Of a stretch of 39,657 nucleotides of DNA, positions 27,659 through 34,595 are shown in pieces (the first letter of the stretch is position 1; each line of letters begins with the position of its first letter). Made by a program: the position numbers and the translations under genes. The notes under the pieces were generated by a model. That model was not told the origin of the DNA. It ran no database searches and was given only the letters and a program-made list of their open reading frames with translations. The stretch is from a virus, in the IMG/VR virus record IMGVR_UViG_3300027741_000133, positions 1-39,657 of that record; one strand, 5' to 3'.

Positions 27659-28657
27659 ATGACTGCTACAATGGAACAAGCCAAAGAAACTCAAACAATG
27701 TCTGCAATTTTCCCAACTCAACCACCTTCAGCTCAAATTCATCTTCTTCCTAGGAATTCTCAATTCATTTCCTATGATGCAGATGATACTCTAACTATTT
27801 CTGCCTGGATGCGTGATGGTTTTCATACCATCAATCAAGAAAGAAAAGCTACGAATGATGATTTCTATCACAACCATTGTGAAGGGTGTGAACGAAATTG
27901 TTCTGACTTCCTTAATGAGTATGAAGATGAAGACGGTGAAATTGATTGGGATTCTGTTCCTGGAGGGTATCACGGTTATTGTAATGTTTATGATGAAGGT
28001 TATAGCGGCCAAAGTTGTCACTATGGATATGAAGTAGAAGACGAGGATTTTAACCTTATTATTGCTCCAATGGTATTCAAAATCTCTCTTAATCATATTG
28101 GAGTACCTCCTCGTTTTGAACGGTTGAGTGATAGTGCATATCTTCAAGCTGGTAAGATTATCAATGGTCGCATTTATGCAACCGACGTTAGAATGGCTAC
28201 TAATGTTTTTGGTTCTTCGGATCATCCAGAAGGTATCTGTTGGGGTAGTAATGACCGACCTGATAATCTCCGTTTGATTGTATCCAGTTATACTACAACT
28301 CCTTTCAATAATGATTTAACTTCAATTGATGCATTTGAGCATAACTGTGAACGCACTAGGACTAGTGTTGCCTTGGACAACTTCCATAATAGGTGTGATG
28401 ATACTTACCTTTGCGATGGGCAGGATGTAGATGCAATTCTTTTTGTAGATGCAGAGCAGAACATTCCAGCATTCTTTACTCTTTTGAGTGCTGGTTTCAA
28501 TTCTCTTCCAGAAGCTCCTCACGTTATGATGATTCCTCTTAAAGAAGTTGAGTTTGAACGTGATGGTTCTCACTTTACTGGGTATCAAACTATGTCCGAT
28601 GCTGTAAATCGTAATTGGTTTGTATCTATGGATGGTCTTCTTGTAGGTCAGGTCTAA
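27659..28657 (+). CDS. Prok-E2 / PRTRC protein B-like conjugation enzyme
   Basis: 332 aa. Residues 185-222 read SSDHPEGICWGSNDRPDNL ... TTTPFNNDL; the HP-x2-IC motif parallels the HPN...G.IC active-site block of ubiquitin-conjugating enzymes, making Cys194 the likely thioester cysteine, and the F-N-N-D-L segment parallels the Prok-E2 family C-terminal motif. An N-terminal Cys/His cluster (Cys74, 77, 81, 108, 120) could bind metal. Flanked by JAMM and E1-like genes. Ribosome site GAGGA 5 bases before ATG. Confidence 0.65.
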   Translation: MTATMEQAKETQTMSAIFPTQPPSAQIHLLPRNSQFISYDADDTLTISAWMRDGFHTINQERKATNDDFYHNHCEGCERNCSDFLNEYEDEDGEIDWDSVPGGYHGYCNVYDEGYSGQSCHYGYEVEDEDFNLIIAPMVFKISLNHIGVPPRFERLSDSAYLQAGKIINGRIYATDVRMATNVFGSSDHPEGICWGSNDRPDNLRLIVSSYTTTPFNNDLTSIDAFEHNCERTRTSVALDNFHNRCDDTYLCDGQDVDAILFVDAEQNIPAFFTLLSAGFNSLPEAPHVMMIPLKEVEFERDGSHFTGYQTMSDAVNRNWFVSMDGLLVGQV

Positions 28658-28666
28658 GGTGTATCA

Positions 28667-28690
28667 GTGGACGGTAATTCAACCGTCCAC
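28667..28690 (+). repeat. intergenic stem-loop, perfect copy
   Basis: GTGGACGGT / ACCGTCCAC, 9-bp stem with 6-base loop, followed by TATCAT (28724-28729) as a possible -10 for the E1-like gene. Confidence 0.8.
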
Positions 28691-28760
28691 TATATTCCCG
28701 TTTCAGCTCCCATATCTGCTATCATAGTCAAGTAAACCCCCACGCACACATTCCACATTT

Positions 28761-29474
28761 ATGGCTTTCGCTCCTGATAAAACTTTTGTGATTGGTTCTG
28801 GTGGCTCTGGCGGTCATCTTATTCCTGCTCTTTCTCGTCTTCTTGCTTATCATCAATCCACTCAAACCTCTAGTTTGATGGTGATTGATGGTGATGAGTA
28901 TGAAGAAAAGAATATGACTCGTCAGATTGTTGCTCCTTCTCAAGTTGGCCTTAACAAAGCTCGCGCAATGCAAGACTTTTGTGCTTATCAAGGCCTTGAT
29001 AACGTGATTAGCAAGGAAGACTTCATCTCCACCTCCACCTTTATTCCTCTGCTTCGGAACTCTGCTTGTCCGATGATTGTTGCTTGCGTAGATAATGATG
29101 CGACTCGTCTCGCAATCATCAATGCGATTGAAAGCACTTGTAAAGAGAAGGATTTCTTCTTCATTACTCCAGGTAATTCTGATGGTATTGAAGAAGTGAA
29201 AGGTCAAGCTCTTTGGTGGGGTCGTATCAATGGAACTACGATTGGAATGAACCCAGCTCTGGCTTATCCCAACATTGAAACTCCTCAAGATAGTATTCCA
29301 CACAAAGGTTCTTGTGCGCTTCACGCTCCTTCTCGTCCACAGTTGATTTCTGCTAACTTTCTATGTGCTGCAATTACTCTATCAGTGATTCAAAATCTTC
29401 TTGACGACCAACTAAATGCATTACAGAGTGCTATGTTCTTCAATCTTCGTAATATGAAGACTTCGGTATCTTAA
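28761..29474 (+). CDS. ThiF/E1-like adenylyltransferase
   Basis: 237 aa. Rossmann ATP-binding loop GSGGSGGHL (residues 12-20), then VIDGDEYEEKNMTRQ (43-55, with the E1 Asp and Arg), VACVDNDATR (Asp111 region) and a candidate catalytic Cys185 in HKGSCALH. It is close to a minimal ThiF/MoeB adenylation domain. Expected to activate the C-terminal Gly of the Ubl. The last 30 residues (VIQNLLDDQ ... FNLRNMKTSVS) are repeated in a separate small ORF at 30468 beyond an endonuclease gene. Confidence 0.82.
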   Translation: MAFAPDKTFVIGSGGSGGHLIPALSRLLAYHQSTQTSSLMVIDGDEYEEKNMTRQIVAPSQVGLNKARAMQDFCAYQGLDNVISKEDFISTSTFIPLLRNSACPMIVACVDNDATRLAIINAIESTCKEKDFFFITPGNSDGIEEVKGQALWWGRINGTTIGMNPALAYPNIETPQDSIPHKGSCALHAPSRPQLISANFLCAAITLSVIQNLLDDQLNALQSAMFFNLRNMKTSVS

Positions 29475-29490
29475 TAAATAAAGATGCCTG

Positions 29491-29561
29491 ACTGGGTTGC
29501 ACTTTTCAGGTTAGGGGGGCATATTCCCCCCTTTTTAATATAAATAATAATGCAACCCAGT
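29491..29561 (+). promoter_or_regulatory. hairpin leader with terminator and late promoter
   Basis: Arms ACTGGGTTGCA (29491-29501) and TGCAACCCAGT (29551-29561), perfect. Between them: terminator GGGGGG-CATATT-CCCCCC-TTTTT (29514-29536) and late promoter TATAAATA (29539-29546). Confidence 0.75.
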
Positions 29562-29575
29562 TTAAGAGCAGAACT

Positions 29576-30385
29576 ATGCATCCTCGTATCTATACGTATA
29601 AAATTACTTTTATTGATGCCCCTTATTACTATTACGGAGTTCATAAAGAAAAACGATTTAATGAAGAATATTGGGGGTCCCCTATAACACATAAATGGTG
29701 TTGGGATTTATATGAACCAAAAAAGCAAATACTTGAAGTATTTGATTACACCCCTGAAGGATGGTTAATGGCGCAACAAATAGAAAAAAAATTAATCAAC
29801 CCATTCTATAATACAGATAAATTTTGTCTAAATGAAAATGTTGGCGGCACTATTTCATTATCTATATGTAGATTAAATGGTAAAAAAGCATATGAACTTG
29901 GAGTGGGAGTTCACGCAAGGACTAAAGAACAAATAATAGAGAATAGTAAACAATCTGGTAAAAAAGCATATGAACTTGGATTGGGTATTCACGCAAGGAC
30001 TAAAGAACAGATGCAAGAACAAGGTAAAATAAATGGTAGTAATACTTATCATCTTGGTATTGGAATTCACGCACATTCCCCTGATGAAAGAATAGAAATT
30101 GCTAAAATTGGGGGAGAAAAAGCATATGAACTTGGAGTGGGAGTTCACGCAAGGACTAAAGAGCAAATGAAGGAGCACGGCAAAAAAGTTTATGAACTTG
30201 GATTAGGAATTTCTACTGTAAGTAAAGAACAATTGAGAGAAAATATTAAAAAAGTAAATTCTCAAAAATGGAAATGTCTAATTACTGGATATATCTCCAA
30301 TCCTGGAGGTTTAACTTCATACCAAAAAGCAAGGGGTATAGATACATCAAAAAGAATAAAGTTATCTCTAGAGGACAGTTTTTGA
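29576..30385 (+). CDS. GIY-YIG-type homing endonuclease with repeats
   Basis: 269 aa. N-terminal YTYKITFIDAPYYYYGVHKE is a divergent GIY-YIG core, with Arg/Trp/Glu residues following (KRFNEEYWGSP). The middle has four repeats of about 28 residues (GKKAYELGVGVHARTKEQ), NUMOD3-like DNA-binding repeats, nearly identical at DNA level. The C-terminus WKCLITGYISNPGGL...YQKARGIDTSKR matches the enzyme at 2950. It stands between the E1-like gene and a duplicate of that gene's 3' end. Confidence 0.75.
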   Translation: MHPRIYTYKITFIDAPYYYYGVHKEKRFNEEYWGSPITHKWCWDLYEPKKQILEVFDYTPEGWLMAQQIEKKLINPFYNTDKFCLNENVGGTISLSICRLNGKKAYELGVGVHARTKEQIIENSKQSGKKAYELGLGIHARTKEQMQEQGKINGSNTYHLGIGIHAHSPDERIEIAKIGGEKAYELGVGVHARTKEQMKEHGKKVYELGLGISTVSKEQLRENIKKVNSQKWKCLITGYISNPGGLTSYQKARGIDTSKRIKLSLEDSF

Positions 30386-30395
30386 ACTGTCCTCT
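30370..30395 (+). repeat. intergenic stem-loop, perfect 11-bp copy
   Basis: AGAGGACAGTT-TTTG-AACTGTCCTCT; overlaps the stop of the GIY-YIG gene. A -10-like TACATT (30423-30428) follows. Confidence 0.85.
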
Positions 30396-30467
30396 ACTAC
30401 CCCCAACCTGCTTCAGTTTCTGCTACATTACCTTTGTAATAAACCAATTATGACTGACGACATCTAA

Positions 30468-30596
30468 ATGAATAATCAAACTTTGAATATTAAAGAAAAC
30501 CTGATGGTGATTCAGAATCTTCTGGACGGTCAGATTGTGCGAGAGCAAAGTTCTATGTTCTTCAATCTTCGTAATATGAAGACTTCTGTTTCTTGA
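30468..30596 (+). CDS. duplicated C-terminal tail of the E1-like protein
   Basis: 42-aa frame whose last 30 residues (VIQNLLDGQIVREQSSMFFN ...) align with the E1-like C-terminus. A 34-nt stretch is identical in both copies (29431-29464 and 30553-30586). It has a new ATG, an intact stop and an upstream stem-loop and promoter, so it may be expressed; otherwise it is a remnant of endonuclease insertion. Confidence 0.55.
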   Translation: MNNQTLNIKENLMVIQNLLDGQIVREQSSMFFNLRNMKTSVS

Positions 30597-30607
30597 TGTT
30601 GTATGTG

Positions 30608-30660
30608 CTGGGGAGGACAGTTTTTGTTCCGGCACATATAATCCCCATTTTTCATCAATT
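30608..30660 (+). promoter_or_regulatory. stem-loop variant and spacer
   Basis: GGACAGTTTTTGTTCCGGCAC, a mismatched hybrid of the two stem types, followed by TATAAT (30639-30644) with no clear -35. Precedes the 30702 gene. Confidence 0.4.
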
Positions 30661-30701
30661 CACCCTACACTGCTTAAGAACCAACCAAGAGGAAACTAAC
30701 T

Positions 30702-31046
30702 ATGGCTACCGACACTCTTACCGTCAACGATAATCTTGTTCGTTTTGATAATCTTCTGACTGCTCTGAACTATCTGATGGAAGAAGTTCAAACTCGTAAG
30801 GAGCAAGTTCTTCAAACCGTAGATATTGATGCTAAAGTCATCAATCATATGGAGAGCCGTGATTTCAAATCTACTCTGGTTGATCACATTCGCCACGAAT
30901 ACGGTCAAGGTATGTATCAAGAGGTTGCATTTCTCGTAATGGAGAAGATTGATAACGATATCTCTGAATTCATCAATGCTCGTGTAGATGAGCGTCTTCG
31001 TGCTGTTGGAGTGAATGTCCCTGATGCTGTTGTGAGTGAGGGTTGA
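30702..31046 (+). CDS. 114-aa helical hypothetical
   Basis: Nearly all-helical acidic protein: TLTVNDNLVRFDNLLTALNY, then VQTRKEQVLQTVDIDAKVIN and VDHIRHEYGQGMYQEVAFLV. Good ribosome site AAGAGGAAA. Codon choice (CGT, GTT, more C-ending codons) resembles the ubl module, so it may be highly expressed with it. Function unknown. Confidence 0.6.
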   Translation: MATDTLTVNDNLVRFDNLLTALNYLMEEVQTRKEQVLQTVDIDAKVINHMESRDFKSTLVDHIRHEYGQGMYQEVAFLVMEKIDNDISEFINARVDERLRAVGVNVPDAVVSEG

Positions 31047-31064
31047 TGCCCTCTCTTTTTTCTT

Positions 31065-31301
31065 ATGAGCTTATTTACCGAATACGAAAAACAACGAAAA
31101 CTTAAGAGTAAAATCCAAATAGGTTCTCACTGGAGATGGAGTGGTCCACCTTATAGATATAATGAGATTACTGTAACAGGAATTACATCTACTACAGTAT
31201 ATTATTATTACGTTTGTGATAAATTAGGTTCTTCAATGTTTATTACACAGTTTATGCATAATGCGGTCTACCTTGGGCCAGTTGTTGAACCGGCACACTA
31301 G
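31065..31301 (+). CDS. 'MSLFQ' family small protein, copy 3
   Basis: 78 aa: MSLFTEYEKQRKLKSKIQIG-SHW-R then strands (ITVTGITSTTVYYYYVCDKL). The stop lies in a stem-loop copy (TTGTTGAACCGGCACAC). Function unknown. Confidence 0.55.
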   Translation: MSLFTEYEKQRKLKSKIQIGSHWRWSGPPYRYNEITVTGITSTTVYYYYVCDKLGSSMFITQFMHNAVYLGPVVEPAH

Positions 31302-31359
31302 ACTCCCGTTTGAGCCCCTTTTACCCTATACTGTTTAAGTCAACCAACCTCCCCACATT

Positions 31360-31491
31360 ATGGAAGTTTCTACTCTCGGCTTTGATTACGGCAATTCGGT
31401 TACTGCTCTTGGAATGGTTGGAGTTGTAAGCACTGCCGTTATTGTTGTTTCGGTTTTCCGTGCATATTTCAACTCACCTGTTCGTAAGTAA
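31360..31491 (+). CDS. 43-aa single-span membrane peptide
   Basis: MEVSTLGFDYGNSVTALGMV, GVVSTAVIVVSVFRAYF then a basic end: one transmembrane helix at about residues 17-34. -10-like TATACT (31326-31331). Resembles small photosystem-type subunits in size only; no family assigned. Confidence 0.5.
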   Translation: MEVSTLGFDYGNSVTALGMVGVVSTAVIVVSVFRAYFNSPVRK

Positions 31492-31524
31492 TATTATCTA
31501 AATAAGTCAAATCTAAACACTATT

Positions 31525-31758
31525 ATGGAAGTCATTAAGTCAATTAAAGAACTGGAAACCGAACTCAAGTCTGAAAAGAAAAGATTTGATAAGATTCAAA
31601 AGCGTTTGAAGAAATGCACCAGTTCTTATGAATATGATAATCTTTATGATGAAGCAGAGACACTTCACGAAGATATTCTACAACTTCAATTCCTGATTCA
31701 AGAGGAACGTCGTAAGAAAAAACGAGACCAAGAAATGCAAGAACTTCTGAATACTTGA
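31525..31758 (+). CDS. 77-aa coiled-coil protein
   Basis: Long charged helices: IKELETELKSEKKRFDKIQK and LHEDILQLQFLIQEERRKKK with a Cys near residue 31, probably an antiparallel hairpin coiled coil. Unknown role. Confidence 0.55.
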   Translation: MEVIKSIKELETELKSEKKRFDKIQKRLKKCTSSYEYDNLYDEAETLHEDILQLQFLIQEERRKKKRDQEMQELLNT

Positions 31759-31761
31759 ATA

Positions 31762-32046
31762 ATGACTCTATCACTTTTTCAAAAATATGAACTCCGAAAA
31801 GCCAAATTTAAACCTGGGTCTATTTGGAGGGATAAAGGGAACCATACTATCAAAGAACTAATGATTGTTTCAAATTTAGAATCAGATGAGTATGTGTATG
31901 AAATGTATAAAGGTACATCTAACATCACATTTAGAATTTTAGATAGTTTAATGGGCAACGTTGGAGCAGTTGTTAGTATAGGTAAATTGATATCTTGGTC
32001 TACAGAATATATGGAACAAAATTATGAGGTAGTATTAGATGATTGA
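31762..32046 (+). CDS. 'MSLFQ' family small protein, copy 4
   Basis: 94 aa: MTLSLFQKYELRKAKFKPGS-IW-RDKG then strands and a helical tail. Follows the coiled-coil gene by 3 bases and overlaps the next by 8. Function unknown. Confidence 0.6.
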   Translation: MTLSLFQKYELRKAKFKPGSIWRDKGNHTIKELMIVSNLESDEYVYEMYKGTSNITFRILDSLMGNVGAVVSIGKLISWSTEYMEQNYEVVLDD

Positions 32047-32263
32047 CCTTTACACTGAAATTCTTAAAATGAGCCCAGCTGAACTTTATCAAGATGAATT
32101 CTACTCCATTCCACTTTCACCTAATCAACTGAATATTGTGATGGACCTTATTACCGAAAACGGGCATATAGATATCCTAGAGAATGTTCGTATTTTCCTT
32201 CGGGAAGAATATGATATCAACTATGTTCCTTTCTTTGAAAAAACCAATGACCTTTCAATTTGA
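32039..32263 (+). CDS. 74-aa hypothetical
   Basis: MIDLYTEILKMSPAELYQDE ... PNQLNIVMDLITENGHIDIL: helical, acidic. Overlaps the upstream gene (8 bases). No family recognised. Confidence 0.5.
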   Translation: MIDLYTEILKMSPAELYQDEFYSIPLSPNQLNIVMDLITENGHIDILENVRIFLREEYDINYVPFFEKTNDLSI

Positions 32264-32273
32264 GTATTACAAT

Positions 32274-32417
32274 ATGGATAGATTTGATTTTCTTCTTTCT
32301 GTGAGTAATGGCTGGCTAGAGACCTATAACTTCATTAAAGGAATGGAGAATCTTGAAGAATGGGAACAAACCACCCTAGACCAACTCATACTCGCAGAGA
32401 AAGTGTTTGACGTATAA
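32274..32417 (+). CDS. 47-aa hypothetical
   Basis: MDRFDFLLSVSNGWLETYNF then helix. Start at 32274 has GAG 9 bases upstream; ATG 32247 in frame would overlap the preceding gene and is the alternative. Unknown. Confidence 0.4.
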   Translation: MDRFDFLLSVSNGWLETYNFIKGMENLEEWEQTTLDQLILAEKVFDV

Positions 32418-32429
32418 GGGTTTGCCCTT

Positions 32430-32451
32430 GTGTCGCTTTTTGAACCGGCAC
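32430..32451 (+). repeat. intergenic stem-loop
   Basis: GTGTCGCTT-TTTG-AACCGGCAC with one mismatch; GTGYC/GGCAC arms show the second stem type. Directly before the promoter at 32459. Confidence 0.75.
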
Positions 32452-32458
32452 AGTCGCC

Positions 32459-32487
32459 TTGACTTCGCACCGCTTCTCTGCTATACT
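32459..32487 (+). promoter_or_regulatory. sigma70-type promoter
   Basis: TTGACT (32459-32464), 17-base spacer, TATACT (32482-32487); near-consensus. Confidence 0.8.
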
Positions 32488-32525
32488 ACATAAGTTCAAA
32501 GCAATCAACCAGTGAGGAGGTTCTA

Positions 32526-32681
32526 ATGGCTAAATTTTCTTATCTACTTCACGATGATTATGAATATTTCGCCAAGCGTTTTCTTGGTGTTGATTATGAA
32601 GACCTCGTAAATCTTGAACTTGGTTATTCCGATGAGGAAGACACCAATGTAGTGGAATACGAGATTCCTTCTTTTGTTTGA
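32526..32681 (+). CDS. 51-aa acidic protein
   Basis: MAKFSYLLHDDYEYFAKRFL then LGVDYEDLVNLELGYSDEED: strongly acidic C-terminal half. Excellent ribosome site GAGGAGG 8 bases before ATG and a near-consensus promoter, so probably well expressed early. Unknown function. Confidence 0.6.
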   Translation: MAKFSYLLHDDYEYFAKRFLGVDYEDLVNLELGYSDEEDTNVVEYEIPSFV

Positions 32682-32688
32682 ACTTATG

Positions 32689-32721
32689 TAGGTGTAAGGT
32701 AGGATTATGTCTTACCTTACA
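32689..32721 (+). terminator. hairpin before split tRNA-Arg
   Basis: TGTAAGGTA / TACCTTACA perfect 9-bp stem, followed by TACTATATAAA; no U tract, so it may be a processing signal or weak terminator. Confidence 0.5.
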
Positions 32722-32751
32722 TACTATATAAATTAATGCGGTTATTATTAT

Positions 32752-33023
32752 GTTTCGGTAGCTCAGCCCGGATAGAGCATCTGCCTTTAATAGGAGCCTT
32801 TCTTAGGAAACTTTGAAAGTGTAACTTCTCAAATTCGGGGAACCCTTTAATATGGTAATCCCGAGCCAAGCATCGCAAGATGAAGGTGTAGAGACTTAAC
32901 GGGAAGTGCCTAAGTCCTTATGGATATGGTAAAGAGAAAGTCCAGACCACAAACAGAAATGGTGGAGAAATCCATAGTGGTAAGCTAAGCAGTTGGTCAC
33001 AGGTTCAAATCCTGTCCGAAACG
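32752..33023 (+). tRNA. tRNA-Arg(UCU) split by a group I intron
   Basis: Exon 1 32752-32787 (GTTTCGG acceptor strand to anticodon loop CTT) and exon 2 32985-33023 (CTAA-GCAG ... CCGAAAC-G). Joined, the anticodon arm is CTGC-CTTCTAA-GCAG, giving anticodon UCU. T arm ACAGG-TTCAAAT-CCTGT. Confidence 0.85.
32788..32984 (+). other. group I intron, 197 nt
   Basis: Contains the conserved core elements: AATCCCGAGCCAAGC (about 32862-32876), GTGTAGAGACTTAACGG (R-like) and GAAAGTCCAGACC (S-like); TCGGG/CCCGA forms P4. Ends in G before exon 2 and interrupts the anticodon loop after U34. Cyanobacterial tRNA genes commonly carry such small introns. No internal ORF. Confidence 0.85.
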
Positions 33024-33048
33024 TTTATTTGAACCCATTATTTTAACT

Positions 33049-33121
33049 GCGGAAATAGCTCAATTGGTAGAGCATCGCACTTCCAATGCGAAGGTTGCCG
33101 AATCGTACTCGGTTTTCCGCT
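33049..33121 (+). tRNA. tRNA-Gly(UCC), atypical T loop
   Basis: Acceptor GCGGAAA/TTTCCGC, anticodon arm TCGCA-CTTCCAA-TGCGA. T stem GCCGA/TCGGT encloses ATCGTAC instead of a TTC-type loop. Confidence 0.78.
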
Positions 33122-33183
33122 TTGACTATAAAATGTAAAAGTTTTATAGTCTTATTTTAACATTACCTGAAGGAATCATTCTT

Positions 33184-33348
33184 ATGAGTAAAGCATCTGT
33201 TCTTGAAATTGCTTCTAACCTTGTGGACAATAACCCCGATGCTGCAAAACTTCTAATTCAACTTTCCAACTCGGAAAGTGGAAGTGAAATTATGAATGCT
33301 CTTGATGCTTATGATGCAGAAGTTGAGGATTCCACTGTAAGTCTTTGA
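33184..33348 (+). CDS. 54-aa acidic protein
   Basis: MSKASVLEIASNLVDNNPDA then AKLLIQLSNSESGSEIMNAL; helical, acidic. Ribosome site AAGGA upstream. Followed by a strong terminator. Unknown function. Confidence 0.55.
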   Translation: MSKASVLEIASNLVDNNPDAAKLLIQLSNSESGSEIMNALDAYDAEVEDSTVSL

Positions 33349-33366
33349 CTTAATCTCTATTAAATA

Positions 33367-33404
33367 GAAGAAGGAAAGTGTTAATATCTTTCCTTCTTCT
33401 TTTA
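33367..33404 (+). terminator. intrinsic terminator
   Basis: 12-bp perfect stem GAAGAAGGAAAG (33367-33378) / CTTTCCTTCTTC (33388-33399), then TTTTATT; ends 3 bases before tRNA-Ile. Confidence 0.85.
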
Positions 33405-33406
33405 TT

Positions 33407-33480
33407 GGGAACGTAGCTCAATTGGTCAGAGCATCCAACTTATAATTGGAAGGCTATGGGTTCAAGCCCCATCGTTCCTA
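33407..33480 (+). tRNA. tRNA-Ile(UAU)
   Basis: Acceptor GGGAACG/CGTTCCT, anticodon arm TCCAA-CTTATAA-TTGGA, T arm ATGGG-TTCAAGC-CCCAT. Reads the AUA codon. Confidence 0.88.
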
Positions 33481-33498
33481 TCAACACTTATAATTATT

Positions 33499-33798
33499 AT
33501 GATGGAAATTGAAACTAAACTTCAGGAATTTCTAGAATCTCCATCTGATACCCTGAAGCAAACTTATGAGGAATGGATTAGTCAAGTTGAATATAATATT
33601 TTAAGCAGTTGCAATGATGTAGAATACAAATCTAAAGAGTGGTTTGATATTAGAACAAATGCATTCTTAATTCGCAAAAAGGTTGCTATGATATTTCTAC
33701 CTATGTGGATTAAACACTATGGTTCAACTAAAGATTGTCCAGTGCAATATCAAGACACTCTAAATATTCCATTCAAACAAATTAAAGAACCTAAATAA
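33499..33798 (+). CDS. 99-aa helical hypothetical
   Basis: MMEIETKLQEFLESPSDTLK then KQTYEEWISQVEYNILSSCN: mostly helical. Starts at 33499 or 33502. Follows tRNA-Ile. No family recognised. Confidence 0.5.
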   Translation: MMEIETKLQEFLESPSDTLKQTYEEWISQVEYNILSSCNDVEYKSKEWFDIRTNAFLIRKKVAMIFLPMWIKHYGSTKDCPVQYQDTLNIPFKQIKEPK

Positions 33799-33822
33799 TT
33801 GAACTAGGCTCCAACTATTTCA

Positions 33823-34296
33823 ATGAAAACATTTAGTCAATTTGTTCAAGACTGTAACTTGATTGAAGGTAAAATTCCTTGGGATGATGCAAATAAACCA
33901 TTAAGAAGTGGTTGGACTCCAAGAGAAAAGAATAGAGCAAAAAGAATTTCTACTGGTGTAGAAAACCCAGAACAATCTCCATCAACTAAACATCTAGAAA
34001 GATATGGAGCATTAAAGGATGCACACAGAACTCAAAGTAATATAAGACGAAATAAAAATATAGAACATAAAAATGAAGAAGATTATTCCATTGGAAGAAG
34101 AAATGTATTTTGGACTCCAGATAGAAGAATGCCTAGTCATAATGTTCACGGAGAAGGTGAACTGGGGTTAATTCGTCAACCAAGAAATTATACTAAAGGT
34201 GAAGATGTGTTTAAAAGAAAATTTGGAGCAGCAAAGGATGAACAAAGAGATGAGTATTATAAAAAAGGACCAAAAGGACTAAAAGAACCTAAATAG
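33823..34296 (+). CDS. basic protein with capsid-targeting-like N-terminus
   Basis: 157 aa starting MKTFSQFVQDCNLIEG, similar to the MKTF.EF(L/I).E. leaders at 12492-13739; an LIE-G site would suit prohead protease cleavage. The remainder is basic and polar (RGKEKNRAKR-type runs, YYKKGPKGLKEPK end). Unlike the other three it lacks the TATAAATA cassette, so the assignment is weaker. Confidence 0.45.
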   Translation: MKTFSQFVQDCNLIEGKIPWDDANKPLRSGWTPREKNRAKRISTGVENPEQSPSTKHLERYGALKDAHRTQSNIRRNKNIEHKNEEDYSIGRRNVFWTPDRRMPSHNVHGEGELGLIRQPRNYTKGEDVFKRKFGAAKDEQRDEYYKKGPKGLKEPK

Positions 34297-34318
34297 AGGA
34301 CACTTGTGAAACCGTCCA
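34296..34318 (+). repeat. intergenic stem-loop
   Basis: AGGACACTTGTGAAACCGTCC (34296-34316 region), imperfect, followed by ATATAATCGCCCG. The same variant occurs at 38239-38259. Confidence 0.55.
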
Positions 34319-34390
34319 TATAATCGCCCGTAGCACCTGAAAGGGTGCTATTCTAGTATGAGCTGAAAGACCTTTTGAAATCTTTTTACT

Positions 34391-34591
34391 ATGACTCTAT
34401 TTCAAGAATACGAAAAACTTAAAGCAGCTAATCAACTTCTCACTCCTGGTAGTATTTGGGAAGATACTGTTGGAGAGGTTGAAATTGTGTCTACTTCTTC
34501 ATCTCACGTTAATTACATCAATATACCTACTGGTGGTTATGATTATTATCTCAAAAAAGCATTTTTAGAAGAATTTCACAAAGTAGGTTAA
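34391..34591 (+). CDS. 'MSLFQ' family small protein, copy 5
   Basis: 66 aa: MTLFQEYEKLKAANQLLTPG-SIW-ED then strands. Five bases before the metallophosphoesterase start. Function unknown. Confidence 0.58.
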   Translation: MTLFQEYEKLKAANQLLTPGSIWEDTVGEVEIVSTSSSHVNYINIPTGGYDYYLKKAFLEEFHKVG

Positions 34592-34595
34592 AATT

